Shown: in pieces, positions 48,485 through 57,154 of the stretch
Layout of the letters: each line of letters starts with the position of its first letter
Position numbering within the stretch: position 1 is the stretch's first letter
Assembly: GCF_902459745.1 (NCBI RefSeq)
Contig: NZ_CABPSJ010000003.1
Span: forward strand, 1-64,000
DNA: 64,000 bases
DNA from: Pandoraea communis
GTDB lineage: Bacteria; Pseudomonadota; Gammaproteobacteria; Burkholderiales; Burkholderiaceae
Direction of reading: 5' to 3'
Translations under genes and position numbers: made by a program
Notes under the pieces: model-generated
Databases searched by the model: none
Told to the model about the DNA's origin: nothing
Seen by the model: the letters and a program-made list of their open reading frames with translations, nothing else

Positions 48485-49198
48485 TTACTCGAGGAAGTCG
48501 CAGTGTTCTTCCACGAAGGCGGCTAGGCCCAGCGTGTGGTCGCGTGCGAGTTTCTCGGCGAGTTCGGTGTCGCGCTTCTCGAGTGCAGTGATGATCTTCA
48601 GGTGATCGACAATCGAGCGGGCGGCCCGATCGTTTTGAGCAATCGTCACCTTGCGGATGGCGCGCACGTGAATGAACAGGTTCTTGATCGTATTGGCAAT
48701 CGCTTGCGAGCCACCAAGATTGATCAGGGCCTGATGGAAGTCGATGTTCGCGTCCGAATACTCTTCGATATGATCGGTCGGTGGTGCATTGACGAACTCA
48801 TCGAACAGGTGACGTAGCTTGGCGATTTCTTCATCGCTCGCATGCAACGTGGCCAACCGCGCGGACATCCCTTCGAGGGCGGCCCACATCTGGATCATTT
48901 CAACGATTTCACGCTTGGTCTTGCGGATGATGAAAATGCCGCGGCGCGGTACCGTACGCAGGAAGCCTTCCTGTTCCAGCAGGGTCATGGCTTCGCGAAT
49001 CGGGGTGCGCGAAACGCCGAGCACCTGGATGAGTTGACGCTCGTCCAGGCGAATCTCTTCCTTCTGGTTATAGATATCGGCGTCGGCGATGGCTTTTTTC
49101 AGCAGCGCATACGCCTGATTGCGAAAACTCGTGGTGGTGTCGATCGGCTCCAGCGCGAGCGGAGTCACGCGCACCGGAGTTGGGGTGATCAGGGACAT
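48485..49198 (-). CDS. GntR-family regulator (FadR/FCD subfamily), candidate oxalate/formate regulator
   Basis: A 237-residue regulator. Residues about 25-95 form the winged helix (QAYALLKKAIADADIYNQKE, then LDERQLIQVLGVSRTPIREAM and EGFLRTVPRRGIFIIRKTK). Residues about 100-225 are the FCD ligand domain with metal-site histidines (FHQALINLGG, DHLKIITALEKRD). AGGAGA is 7 bases from the ATG. It sits between the fds and oxl genes, and a shared palindrome upstream of both suggests it controls them. The ligand could be oxalate, formate or a CoA ester (inferred). Co-transcribed with the small gene 29 bp upstream. Confidence 0.9.
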   Translation of the reverse strand: MSLITPTPVRVTPLALEPIDTTTSFRNQAYALLKKAIADADIYNQKEEIRLDERQLIQVLGVSRTPIREAMTLLEQEGFLRTVPRRGIFIIRKTKREIVEMIQMWAALEGMSARLATLHASDEEIAKLRHLFDEFVNAPPTDHIEEYSDANIDFHQALINLGGSQAIANTIKNLFIHVRAIRKVTIAQNDRAARSIVDHLKIITALEKRDTELAEKLARDHTLGLAAFVEEHCDFLE

Positions 49199-49227
49199 GC
49201 AATAGTCTCCTAGGTATTACGGCCCCT

Positions 49228-49446
49228 TCAGAGGCGCAATGCTTGCTGCCCCACGATGGTTGCCGACTTTGTGACGAGTTTACCCGATTCATTTGCCTGC
49301 GTGGTTTCCGCCAGGTACGCGAAACGACCGTTCTGTTCGGACTTTTCGAGCATCGAGGCCGGCAGGGCGACGAAGAGGTGAACCATCGCAACACCGGCGG
49401 CAAGTGCGGAAGCAAGGGCAAGCAAAGTAAGCGCAGCGACTAACAT
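49228..49446 (-). CDS. Small single-helix membrane protein upstream of gntR
   Basis: A 72-residue protein. Residues 2-28 are a hydrophobic helix (LVAALTLLALASALAAGVAMVHLFV), then a polar periplasm-like tail (ESGKLVTKSATIVGQQALRL). AGGAG lies 7 bases before the ATG, a good ribosome site. No family recognised. It ends 29 bp before gntR on the same strand, so the two are probably one transcript. Confidence 0.6.
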   Translation of the reverse strand: MLVAALTLLALASALAAGVAMVHLFVALPASMLEKSEQNGRFAYLAETTQANESGKLVTKSATIVGQQALRL

Positions 49447-49537
49447 GGTGACACTCCTGATAAACGGTTAACGGTCGTAATGTGGGGGAGAACTTGCTTT
49501 GCATTGTATGTCGCGCCGCAACAAGTCTCAAGATATA

Positions 49538-49554
49538 CCACATACCGAATATCA
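49538..49554. promoter_or_regulatory. Degenerate GntR-operator-like site upstream of the gntR unit (site E)
   Basis: CCACATACCGAATATCA matches TGAAATACCGTATATCA at 13 of 17 positions, the right arm being intact except for one base. It lies 92 bp before the start of the small gene, consistent with weak autoregulation. Confidence 0.35.
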
Positions 49555-49940
49555 AAATTTATCGTTTTTCGGGACGTTCTTTACGTCACTCTGCCTGTCC
49601 GTCGCCCGGAGTTGTCTCTTTTTCCGATAGTGTTCCTTGGGTCGATGATGGCGGTGTACCTCCTGGGATGTCCGTCAGGCTTGCGTTAGTGTGGATTTCG
49701 GGACGCGGGTGGCGTGCTCGATTTTCGAGGGAAGCGGTCATGCCTCCTTGCTGTGGCAAATCAACGTTATTGCGTTGCCGCGAAACCACATCCGGTGTGG
49801 TTTGCCTCAGCCGGATAAGCCGAGGGTCTCCGGCAAAAAATCGGCCGCGACCGGAGAACCGGCGGCGGCACGTTTGAGCGGCTGCGGGGCAGGGCGGCAG
49901 CGCGATCCGTTTCGCCGGTCGCGCCGACCATTTTTCCGTT

Positions 49941-49956
49941 CTCTCTATATAGAGAG
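49941..49956. repeat. Perfect 16-bp palindrome
   Basis: CTCTCTATATAGAGAG is perfectly self-complementary and followed by AGAA. It lies about 70 bp beyond the stop of the reductase gene. It could be a regulator site; there is no T-tract. Confidence 0.4.
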
Positions 49957-50027
49957 AGAACCGCTGAATCCGGCGAGGCACAGTCGCGTGCCCCGCACTA
50001 CGCCGTCTCGAAGCAACGGCGTCCGGT

Positions 50028-51041
50028 TCAGGCCGCCTTGGCCAATCGCTCCTGCGCGGCGGCGACCGCATCGGGCTGCGTCATGAACTCGCGCTGTTGA
50101 ATGAGGGCGAGCACTACGTCGAGCGTTGGCGTCGGCACACCGGCGAGGCGTCCCATTTCCTGGACGACGGAGACAAGCGGATCGATTTCCATTGCGCGGC
50201 CGCGCTCGAGATCCTGGAGCATCGACGTCTTGTGCGCGCCGACAGCGCCCGCACCGTTGATGCGGCGCTCGACGTCAACGCGAAAGTGCACCCCGAACTT
50301 ATCGCCGATCGCCTTGGCTTCGAGCATCATGGCGCGCGCGATGGCGCGCGTGCCCGGATCGCTGGCAATGATGTCGAGCGTGCCGTGCGTGAGTGCCGAA
50401 ATCGGGTTGAAGCAGAGATTGCCCCAGAGCTTGAGCCAGATTTCATCGCGGATGTTCTCGCGAATGGGAGCGTCGAGTCCGCCGGCAATCATCAATTGCG
50501 AGAGCTTCTCCACGCGCTCGGTACGCTCGCCGCTGGCTTCGCCCAGCGGAAACTTATTCCCGTAGACATGCTGGATCACGCCCGGCGCAACCACTTCCGT
50601 GGCCGGGTAGACGACGCAGCCAATGGCGCGCTCCGGTCCGAGCTGACGCCACTGGCGGCCGCCCGGGTCGATGCTCTCCAGCGTCGTGCCCTCGAGCGCG
50701 CCGCCGTGCTTATAGAAGTACCAGTAGGGGATGCCGTTCACGGCCGTGACGACGGCCGTGTCCGGGCCGATCAAAGGCTGCATCGCGTCGAGTACCGCAG
50801 GGACCGAGTGTGCTTTCAGGGCGATGATCACGTAATCCTGCGGACCGAGTTCGCGCGGGTCGTCCGTGCAACGCAACTGGGCGACGCGTTCCTCGCCATC
50901 GATCAGCAGTTTGAGTCCGTGCTCGCGCATGGCGCTCAGGTGCGGGCCACGCGCCACCAGACTGACATCGGCTCCGGCGCGCGCGAGTTGCACGCCGAGA
51001 TAGCCACCGATGGCACCGGCGCCATAGATGCAAATCTTCAT
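50028..51041 (-). CDS. Ketopantoate reductase family protein (PanE/ApbA-like)
   Basis: A 337-residue NADPH-dependent reductase. GAGAIGGYLG (residues 7-16) binds the dinucleotide, the catalytic lysine is expected in IRDEIWLKLWGNLCFNPISALT, and IALKAHSV and VTAVNGIPYWYF are family motifs. Characterised members reduce 2-dehydropantoate, but the location divergent from oxlT, with operator site B before it, suggests a role in oxalate metabolism such as reduction of a C2-C4 2-oxoacid (inferred). GGAGG precedes the ATG at 51041. It need not be the panE used for pantothenate. Confidence 0.82.
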   Translation of the reverse strand: MKICIYGAGAIGGYLGVQLARAGADVSLVARGPHLSAMREHGLKLLIDGEERVAQLRCTDDPRELGPQDYVIIALKAHSVPAVLDAMQPLIGPDTAVVTAVNGIPYWYFYKHGGALEGTTLESIDPGGRQWRQLGPERAIGCVVYPATEVVAPGVIQHVYGNKFPLGEASGERTERVEKLSQLMIAGGLDAPIRENIRDEIWLKLWGNLCFNPISALTHGTLDIIASDPGTRAIARAMMLEAKAIGDKFGVHFRVDVERRINGAGAVGAHKTSMLQDLERGRAMEIDPLVSVVQEMGRLAGVPTPTLDVVLALIQQREFMTQPDAVAAAQERLAKAA

Positions 51042-51113
51042 GAAGTCTCTCCCTCCAAAGGTCAATCGAAACCTGGGCCTGGTACTGGCCGTTTATTTTT
51101 CTAATACCAAATG

Positions 51114-51130
51114 TTGTATATCGTATATCA
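51114..51130. promoter_or_regulatory. Candidate GntR operator upstream of the reductase gene (site B)
   Basis: TTGTATATCGTATATCA. The right half GTATATCA is identical to sites A (complement) and D. It lies 73 bp before the reductase start. Confidence 0.6.
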
Positions 51131-51472
51131 CAAGGAAGGCAGCGCCAAGCATTCTGGGCGCGGCGAGCGTCATGGTTTCCCCGCAGATGCGCGAGAAATC
51201 GCGGTCTCGATGTGTGAGCCTGACCGGCATGAAAGGCACCGCTGAAATCGTCCCTCCGCGTCTGATGAGCGAATTATTACGGTGTATTACAGCGATGCCG
51301 GGGGATTAATGAAATCGAGTTGTTGTGAGTAAAACTAACAAAAATATCGTCTTGTGCTGGTTTTGAAAAATAGCAAGGAGGCCGATATAAAAAGGCTGTG
51401 CGCCTTATCTGGCAGGCTTCGTGGATCAGGTTAACTCCTTAGTGTTTTCGCATTGCGTTGTTGCGCCGCTCC

Positions 51473-51513
51473 GTCCTACAGTGGCGTTACTGTATCTAGC
51501 CGCCACTTAGGAC
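51473..51513. repeat. 13-bp imperfect inverted repeat
   Basis: GTCCTA-C-AGTGGCG (51473-51486) and CGCCACTTAGGAC (51501-51513) pair with one bulged base, 14-base spacer. TACAGT/ACTGTA (51477-51494) forms an overlapping inverted repeat. Candidate site for a second regulator. Confidence 0.5.
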
Positions 51514-51567
51514 AGTGCCTCGCGTGCCGTAGTTGTTTTCGCTGCAATGGACGAAAACGACTTCGGC

Positions 51568-51603
51568 AAGCGAGGAGGAAAGCGAGGAGGAAAGCGAGGA
51601 CAG
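51568..51603 (+). repeat. Three tandem 12-bp repeats
   Basis: AAGCGAGGAGGA at 51568-51579 and 51580-51591, and AAGCGAGGACAG at 51592-51603. They end 13 bp before the oxlT -35 element. Confidence 0.75.
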
Positions 51604-51616
51604 CAATAAATTAGTG

Positions 51617-51645
51617 TTGACTTATATCTGATATATCGTATATTT
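51617..51645 (+). promoter_or_regulatory. oxlT promoter with embedded GntR operator (site C)
   Basis: TTGACT (51617-51622), 16-base spacer, TATATT (51639-51644): each hexamer differs from the sigma70 consensus by one base. TGATATATCGTATATTT (51629-51645) lies across the spacer and -10, where a bound regulator would block RNA polymerase. Confidence 0.65.
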
Positions 51646-51810
51646 CGTTCGGTATATTTACGGGGGAAAAGCAAGAGTCCCCGTAAGCATCAGAGACAAG
51701 TCGACGAGGCGAAGACCTCGTAAAGCATACCCAGGGGGCACAGATCCCATCCGGAAGGTGTTGTTGTTGTGAAGCTGCCAAACAACTGGAAACCGATGGA
51801 GGAGGTACAA

Positions 51811-53142
51811 GTGGAGACGACAAATCAACACGGTAAGCAATCCGTGTTCGCGAGCCCTTGGGTTCAGCTCGTGTTCGGCGTGATTTGCATGGCGATGATC
51901 GCCAATCTGCAGTACGGGTGGACGCTGTTCGTCAACCCGATCGATGAGAAGTATCACTGGGGCCGTACGGCCATTCAGGTCGCTTTCACGATTTTCGTCG
52001 TGACCGAGACCTGGCTGGTGCCGATCGAAGGGTATCTGGTCGACAAGTTCGGCCCGCGCCCGGTGGTGGTCGGGGGTGGTCTGTTGTGCGGTATTGCGTG
52101 GGTGTTGAATGCGTATGCATCCTCGCTGCCGATGTTGTATTTCGCAGCGGCGGTGGGCGGCGTGGGTGCCGGTGCGGTGTATGGCACCTGCGTGGGTAAC
52201 GCGCTGAAGTGGTTCCCGGATCGTCGCGGTCTTGCCGCGGGCATTACCGCTGCCGGTTTCGGCGCCGGTTCGGCACTGACCGTGGTACCGATCGCCAACA
52301 TGATCAAGTCCAGCGGCTACGAGAACACCTTCCTGACCTTCGGGCTGGGGCAGGGGATCATCGTGCTGGTGCTGGGTCTGGCGCTCGCCAGTCCGCCGGC
52401 ATCGATCGAAGCACTCAAGAAGTTGGCCCCGGGCGCCATGCGCTACAACGCCAAGCCGACGGAAGTCATGCGCTCCCCGGTGTTCTGGCTGATGTATCTG
52501 ATGTTCGTGCTGATGGCCGCCGGCGGTCTGATGGCAACGGCACAGCTCGGCCCGATCGCCAAGGACTACGGTCTGGATCAGGCACCTGTCTCGCTTCTGG
52601 GTCTCACACTGCCCGCACTCACCTTCGCACTGGCCATCGACCGTGTGCTCAACGGGGTGACGCGTCCGGTGTTCGGCTGGATATCGGACAAGATCGGTCG
52701 CGAAAACACGATGTTCATCGCCTTTGCGATGGAAGCCGTGGGGATCTACGCACTGGCGAAGTATGGCCAGCACCCGGTGGCCTTCGTGCTGCTGACTGGC
52801 CTGGTGTTCTTCGCCTGGGGCGAGATCTACAGCTTGTTCCCGGCGACCTGCGCCGACACGTATGGCTCGAAGTATGCCGCCACCAACGCGGGGATGCTGT
52901 ACACCGCGAAGGGGACCGCCGCTTTGCTGGTGCCCTTCTCAAGTGTCATCACCTCGATGACCGGTAGCTGGCAGGCCGTGTTCATGGTCGCCTGTGCCAT
53001 GAATGCCTTCGCCGCCTTCCTTGCCTTGTTCGTCCTCAAGCCGATGCGTGCCCGTCTGGCACAGCGTTACGCCAGTGACTTCAAGGAGCAATCCAGTGAG
53101 CCGGTCGTGAAAGCTGCGGATCTGAGCCGCAGCACCACATAA
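51811..53142 (+). CDS. oxlT: Oxalate:formate antiporter, MFS family
   Basis: A 443-residue transporter with 12 helices of the OFA branch. It begins SPWVQLVFGVICMAMIANLQYGWTLFV; NGVTRPVFGWISDKIGRENTMF holds the arginine corresponding to OxlT Arg272, and LYTAKGTAALLVPF the lysine corresponding to Lys355, both known to bind oxalate. The start is GTG 51811, with GGAGGAGG 5 bases upstream, rather than an earlier GTG. It brings in oxalate in exchange for formate; together with decarboxylation this is proton-motive. Followed by oxc and frc. Confidence 0.92.
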   Translation: METTNQHGKQSVFASPWVQLVFGVICMAMIANLQYGWTLFVNPIDEKYHWGRTAIQVAFTIFVVTETWLVPIEGYLVDKFGPRPVVVGGGLLCGIAWVLNAYASSLPMLYFAAAVGGVGAGAVYGTCVGNALKWFPDRRGLAAGITAAGFGAGSALTVVPIANMIKSSGYENTFLTFGLGQGIIVLVLGLALASPPASIEALKKLAPGAMRYNAKPTEVMRSPVFWLMYLMFVLMAAGGLMATAQLGPIAKDYGLDQAPVSLLGLTLPALTFALAIDRVLNGVTRPVFGWISDKIGRENTMFIAFAMEAVGIYALAKYGQHPVAFVLLTGLVFFAWGEIYSLFPATCADTYGSKYAATNAGMLYTAKGTAALLVPFSSVITSMTGSWQAVFMVACAMNAFAAFLALFVLKPMRARLAQRYASDFKEQSSEPVVKAADLSRSTT

Positions 53143-53202
53143 CGCGCACTGACTAAGCGAAGACGCAGACTGGCTGGCTTGATTAGCGAAATGTTTGACC
53201 GG

Positions 53203-53237
53203 CGTGCAATCCGTGCCCTCGCGGGCCCGGTTGCACG
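53203..53237 (+). other. Intercistronic stem-loop between oxlT and oxc
   Basis: CGTGCAATC (53203-53211) pairs with GGTTGCACG (53229-53237) with one G-T pair; an inner GCCC/GGGC stem (53215-53226) carries a TCGC loop. No T-tract. It may set the ratio of transporter to enzyme mRNA. Confidence 0.6.
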
Positions 53238-53333
53238 ACCGGATGAGCAAGTAGAGAAGCAGTACAGGAATACCCACTAATCGTCAGACAAGACGACGCA
53301 ACACTGAAACCGGAAAATTTGGAGGAGAGAATT

Positions 53334-55124
53334 ATGTCCATTGCGATGACCGTGCCAGTCGGCAAGGCGGAAAACGACACCGCGGGCGACACGCTCAAAG
53401 ACACCAGCCGACACGCGAACATCGTGTCCGAGGCAGAAACGACGGATGGTTTTCATCTGGTCATCGATGCCCTGAAAGCGAACGACATCGATACCATCTT
53501 CGGTCTGGTGGGGATTCCCATCACCGATCTGGCTCGCCTCGCGCAAGCCGAAGGCATGCGTTTCATCGGCTTCCGCCACGAACAGCATGCCGGCCACGCG
53601 GCCGCTATCGCCGGCTTCATGACGCAAAAGCCCGGCATCTGCCTGACCGTCTCCGCCCCTGGCTTCCTGAATGGCCTGACGGCACTCGCCAACGCGACCA
53701 CCAATTGCTTCCCGATGATCCTGATCAGCGGTTCGAGCGAACGTGAGATCGTCGATCTGCAGCAGGGCGACTACGAAGAAATGGACCAACTCAATGCGGC
53801 CAAGCCGTATTGCAAGGCCGCATACCGCGTGCTGCACGCCGAAGATATCGGTGTTGGCCTGGCTCGCGCGATCCGCGCGGCCGTGTCGGGCCGTCCGGGC
53901 GGCGTCTATCTGGATCTGCCGGCCAAGCTGCTCGCGCAGACCATCGACGCTCAAAAGGCGAAGGACTCGCTGATTCGCGTGATCGACGCCGCACCGCGTC
54001 AGATCCCCGCGCCGGATGCCGTCCAGCGCGCGCTTGACGTCATCAAGGGCGCCAAGCGTCCGCTGATTCTGCTGGGCAAGGGCGCGGCCTACGCGCAGGC
54101 CGACGCCGACATTCGTGCCCTCATCGAGAAGACCGGCATTCCATATCTGCCGATGTCGATGGCCAAGGGGCTGCTGCCCGACACGCATGAGCAATCGGCA
54201 TCGGCCGCGCGCTCGTTCGTGTTGCAAGAGGCCGATGTCGTCGTGCTGATCGGTGCGCGCCTGAACTGGCTGCTCGCCCACGGCAAGGGCAAGACGTGGG
54301 GCTCGGCACCGAAGAAGTTCGTGCAGATCGATATCTCGCCGACGGAAATCGACAGCAACGTCGCGATTGCCGCGCCGGTCATCGGCGACATCGGTTCGTG
54401 CGTGTCGGCATTGCTCGCGGGCGTTGACAGCAAGTTCGGCAAGCCGTCCGCCGAGTGGACGGGCGCCATTGCAGAGCGCAAGAGCAAGAACCTGGCCAAG
54501 ATGGCGGCAACGCTTGCCCAGAACCCGTCGCCGATGAACTTCCACAGTGCACTTGGCGCGATTCGCGACGTGCTCAAGCAGCATCCGGACATCAACCTCG
54601 TCAACGAAGGCGCGAACACGCTCGACTACGCGCGGGCCATCATCGACCAGTACCAGCCGCGCAAGCGCTTCGACTCGGGTACCTGGGGCGTGATGGGCAT
54701 CGGCATGGGCTTCGCCATCGGCGCTGCTGTGACGAGCAGCCAGCCGGTCGTCGCCATCGAAGGTGACAGCGCGTTCGGCTTCAGCGGCATGGAACTCGAA
54801 ACCATCTGCCGTTACGAGCTGCCGGTGACCACCATCATCTTCAACAACAACGGCGTGTATCGCGGCACCGACGTCAATCCGACGGGCGGCAAGGACGTGG
54901 CGCCGACCGTGTTCGTGAAGGGTGCGCGCTACGACAAGATGATCGAAGCCTTCGGTGGCGTTGGCTACAACGTCACCACGCCGGAAGAACTGACGAAGGC
55001 GCTGAAGGAAGCCATCGCGGCAGGCAAGCCGGCCCTCATCAATGCCGTCATCGACGAAGCCGCGGGCACCGAAAGCGGTCGTCTGACGAACCTGAATCCG
55101 CAAAGCGCGGCGATGAAAAAGTAA
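53334..55124 (+). CDS. oxc: Oxalyl-CoA decarboxylase
   Basis: A 596-residue ThDP enzyme. The N-terminal Pyr domain contains the catalytic Glu in [16 protein letters not shown]. The C-terminal PP domain has the ThDP motif [13 protein letters not shown]...[14 protein letters not shown] and [11 protein letters not shown] are oxalyl-CoA-decarboxylase segments. It splits oxalyl-CoA into formyl-CoA and CO2 in the cytoplasm, using a proton. A 30-residue N-terminal extension precedes the usual start. GGAGGAGAG lies upstream of the ATG. frc follows after 25 bp. Confidence 0.96.
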   Translation: MSIAMTVPVGKAENDTAGDTLKDTSRHANIVSEAETTDGFHLVIDALKANDIDTIFGLVGIPITDLARLAQAEGMRFIGFRHEQHAGHAAAIAGFMTQKPGICLTVSAPGFLNGLTALANATTNCFPMILISGSSEREIVDLQQGDYEEMDQLNAAKPYCKAAYRVLHAEDIGVGLARAIRAAVSGRPGGVYLDLPAKLLAQTIDAQKAKDSLIRVIDAAPRQIPAPDAVQRALDVIKGAKRPLILLGKGAAYAQADADIRALIEKTGIPYLPMSMAKGLLPDTHEQSASAARSFVLQEADVVVLIGARLNWLLAHGKGKTWGSAPKKFVQIDISPTEIDSNVAIAAPVIGDIGSCVSALLAGVDSKFGKPSAEWTGAIAERKSKNLAKMAATLAQNPSPMNFHSALGAIRDVLKQHPDINLVNEGANTLDYARAIIDQYQPRKRFDSGTWGVMGIGMGFAIGAAVTSSQPVVAIEGDSAFGFSGMELETICRYELPVTTIIFNNNGVYRGTDVNPTGGKDVAPTVFVKGARYDKMIEAFGGVGYNVTTPEELTKALKEAIAAGKPALINAVIDEAAGTESGRLTNLNPQSAAMKK

Positions 55125-55149
55125 TCCGAGTCAATCAAGGAGACATGAC

Positions 55150-56400
55150 ATGAGCAAACCCCTCGAAGGTATCAAGATCATCGACTTCACGCACGTGCAA
55201 GCCGGCCCCGCCTGCACGCAGTTGCTGGCCTGGTTCGGTGCGGACGTCATCAAGGTGGAGCGCCCCGGATCGGGCGACGTCACGCGTAGCCAACTGCGCG
55301 ACATCCCCGACGCCGATGCCTTGTACTTCACGATGCTCAACAGCAACAAGCGCTCGTTGACGCTGGATACGAAGACGCCGGAAGGCAAGGAAGTGCTCGA
55401 GAAGCTGGTGAAGGAATCGGACGTGCTCGTCGAGAACTTCGCACCGGGCGCCCTCGATCGCATGGGCTTCACGTGGGAGCGTCTGAACGAACTGAACCCG
55501 AAGCTGATCGTCGCATCGGTCAAGGGCTTCTCGGACGGCCACCACTACGACGACCTGAAGGTCTACGAGAACGTGGCGCAGTGCGCCGGCGGCGCCGCCT
55601 CGACGACCGGTTTCTGGGACGGTCCCCCGACGGTGTCGGCTGCCGCACTCGGCGACAGCAACACCGGTATGCACCTGGCCATCGGTATTCTGACGGCACT
55701 CATCGGCCGTGGCCAGACGGGCCGCGGTCAGAAGGTGGCCGTCTCGATGCAGGATTCGGTTATCAACCTGTGCCGCGTGAAGCTGCGCGACCAACAGCGT
55801 CTGGACCGTGTCGGTTACCTCGAAGAGTATCCGCAGTACCCGCATGGCGAATTCAGCGATGTGGTGCCGCGCGGCGGTAACGCGGGCGGTGGCGGTCAGC
55901 CGGGCTGGGTGCTCAAGTGCAAGGGCTGGGAGACGGACCCGAACGCGTACATCTACTTCACGATTCAGGGTCACGCCTGGGAGCCGATCTGCCGCGCGCT
56001 GGGCAAACCGGAATGGATCAGCGATCCGAACTACGCCACGGCGCAGGCGCGTCAGCCGCACATCTTCGACATCTTCGCGACCATCGAAGCCTGGCTGGCC
56101 GACAAGACGAAGTACGAAGCCGTGGACATCCTGCGCAAGTTCGACATTCCTTGCGCTCCGGTGCTGTCGATGAAGGAAATCGCGAACGACCCGTCGCTGC
56201 GTGCCTCGGGCACGATCGTGGAAGTGCCGCACAAGGAACGTGGTACGTACCTGACCGTTGGCAGCCCGATCAAGTTCTCGGGCCTGAAGCCGGAAATCAC
56301 GGGCTCGCCGCTGCTGGGTGAACACACCGACGAGATCCTGTCCGAGCTGGGTTACAGCAAGGATCAGATCGCGAACCTGCATACGTCGCGTTCGGTGTAA
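55150..56400 (+). CDS. frc: Formyl-CoA:oxalate CoA-transferase
   Basis: A 416-residue class III CoA-transferase. Asp169 (in [10 protein letters not shown]) is the catalytic carboxylate and Gln17 (THVQAGP) a conserved contact, both at the same numbers as in Oxalobacter formigenes FRC. The mobile glycine loop is GGGGQ at 246-250. Residue 48 is Gln, as in E. coli YfdW, rather than the Trp of O. formigenes FRC. It moves CoA from formyl-CoA to oxalate, feeding Oxc. AGGAG precedes the ATG. Ends in a terminator. Confidence 0.95.
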   Translation: MSKPLEGIKIIDFTHVQAGPACTQLLAWFGADVIKVERPGSGDVTRSQLRDIPDADALYFTMLNSNKRSLTLDTKTPEGKEVLEKLVKESDVLVENFAPGALDRMGFTWERLNELNPKLIVASVKGFSDGHHYDDLKVYENVAQCAGGAASTTGFWDGPPTVSAAALGDSNTGMHLAIGILTALIGRGQTGRGQKVAVSMQDSVINLCRVKLRDQQRLDRVGYLEEYPQYPHGEFSDVVPRGGNAGGGGQPGWVLKCKGWETDPNAYIYFTIQGHAWEPICRALGKPEWISDPNYATAQARQPHIFDIFATIEAWLADKTKYEAVDILRKFDIPCAPVLSMKEIANDPSLRASGTIVEVPHKERGTYLTVGSPIKFSGLKPEITGSPLLGEHTDEILSELGYSKDQIANLHTSRSV

Positions 56401-56481
56401 ATTCCGCTCGCAGACGGTGCGTCGCATGCGCCAAAGCCGCCCTCGGGCGGTGGCGGTGCCTGCGCGCACGCGAAAGGGTTC

Positions 56482-56524
56482 ATGGGTGCGGCTCTGCTCG
56501 GAGCAGGCACCCATTTTTATTTTC
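56482..56524 (+). terminator. Rho-independent terminator after frc
   Basis: ATGGGTGC (56482-56489) pairs with GCACCCAT (56507-56514), an inner CTGC/GCAG stem continues, and TTTTTATTTT follows. Separates the oxlT-oxc-frc transcript from the PAS gene. Confidence 0.8.
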
Positions 56525-56613
56525 GGGACGGTGCTGCCCTCTAATTGATGTAATTTATTGGCATGTTTGGCAGCCATGTCAGGCGCATTCCCCACAAGAG
56601 CATTGGAGACATC

Positions 56614-57054
56614 ATGAGTGCATCCGTCGACGTCAGTCAGTTGGTACAGGTGGTAGGCGACGCCATCGTCGTGGCCGACCCGCAGAACATCATCACGCTC
56701 TGGAATTCCGGTGCACAGAAGATGTTCGGCTTCTCGGCGGCCGAGGCGGTAGGGCAGCCGCTGGACATCATCATTCCCGAGCGGCTGCGCGCACGTCACA
56801 ACGAAGGCTATGCCAAGACGATGGACACGGGCCAGACCAAGTACGGCAGCGACCTGTTGAAAGTGCCCGCTGCGCATAAGGACGGCCGTGCCATGTCGAT
56901 TGCGTTCACGGTGGCGCTGCTGCATGGCGCCGGCGGCGAAGTGACCGGCATCGTCGCTGTGATTCGCGACGAGACGGCGCGCTTCCAGGAGGACCGGCAA
57001 TTGCGCAAGCGCGTGGCGGAACTGGAGGCGAAGTTGGCGGCAACGGCAGGCTGA
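56614..57054 (+). CDS. Stand-alone PAS domain protein
   Basis: A 146-residue protein. Residues about 5-122 are one PAS domain (VVGDAIVVADPQNIITLWNSGAQKMFGFSAAEAVG, then VTGIVAVIRDETARF); residues 120-142 are a coiled coil (DRQLRKRVAELEAKLAA). No output domain. The FixL haem-histidine position is not a histidine, so haem binding is not evident. GGAG lies before the ATG at 56614. It has terminators on both sides and lies between two frc genes. It may be a ligand or redox sensor acting on another protein. Confidence 0.8.
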   Translation: MSASVDVSQLVQVVGDAIVVADPQNIITLWNSGAQKMFGFSAAEAVGQPLDIIIPERLRARHNEGYAKTMDTGQTKYGSDLLKVPAAHKDGRAMSIAFTVALLHGAGGEVTGIVAVIRDETARFQEDRQLRKRVAELEAKLAATAG

Positions 57055-57102
57055 TCGCCCGGACGCACCCGGCAGCGACCGAGCGTCACCCGGAAGTCAA
57101 TG

Positions 57103-57154
57103 AAGCACTGATTTGCGACCCTCCATGGAGAGGCGAGCGAATCGGTGCTTTTTT
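57103..57154 (+). terminator. Rho-independent terminator after the PAS gene
   Basis: AAGCACTGATT (57103-57113) pairs with AATCGGTGCTT (57140-57150) with one G-T pair; a CTCC/GGAG hairpin sits in the loop; T run to 57154. Confidence 0.75.

Larger units (their letters stand above)
49447..50027. other. Gene-free region between gntR unit and reductase gene
   Basis: About 580 bases. It contains the degenerate operator-like site at 49538-49554 and a perfect palindrome at 49941-49956. Open frames on both strands here lack ribosome sites and family likeness. Confidence 0.45.
51042..51810. promoter_or_regulatory. Complex divergent control region between reductase gene and oxlT
   Basis: About 770 bases without a gene. 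From left to right: operator site B (51114-51130), a 13-bp imperfect inverted repeat (51473-51513), three 12-bp tandem repeats (51568-51603), and a sigma70-like promoter with operator site C (51617-51645). The oxlT leader is about 160 bases. Confidence 0.6.

Noticed and set aside
49586-50071. 161-codon minus-strand frame beyond the reductase gene
   Set aside because: Arg/Pro-rich, no ribosome site, overlaps the stop of the real gene in another frame.
53277-55103. 608-codon minus-strand frame opposite oxc (similarly 55135-57000 and 57538-58995 opposite frc genes)
   Set aside because: Compositional mirror frames; the plus-strand genes have intact family motifs and ribosome sites.
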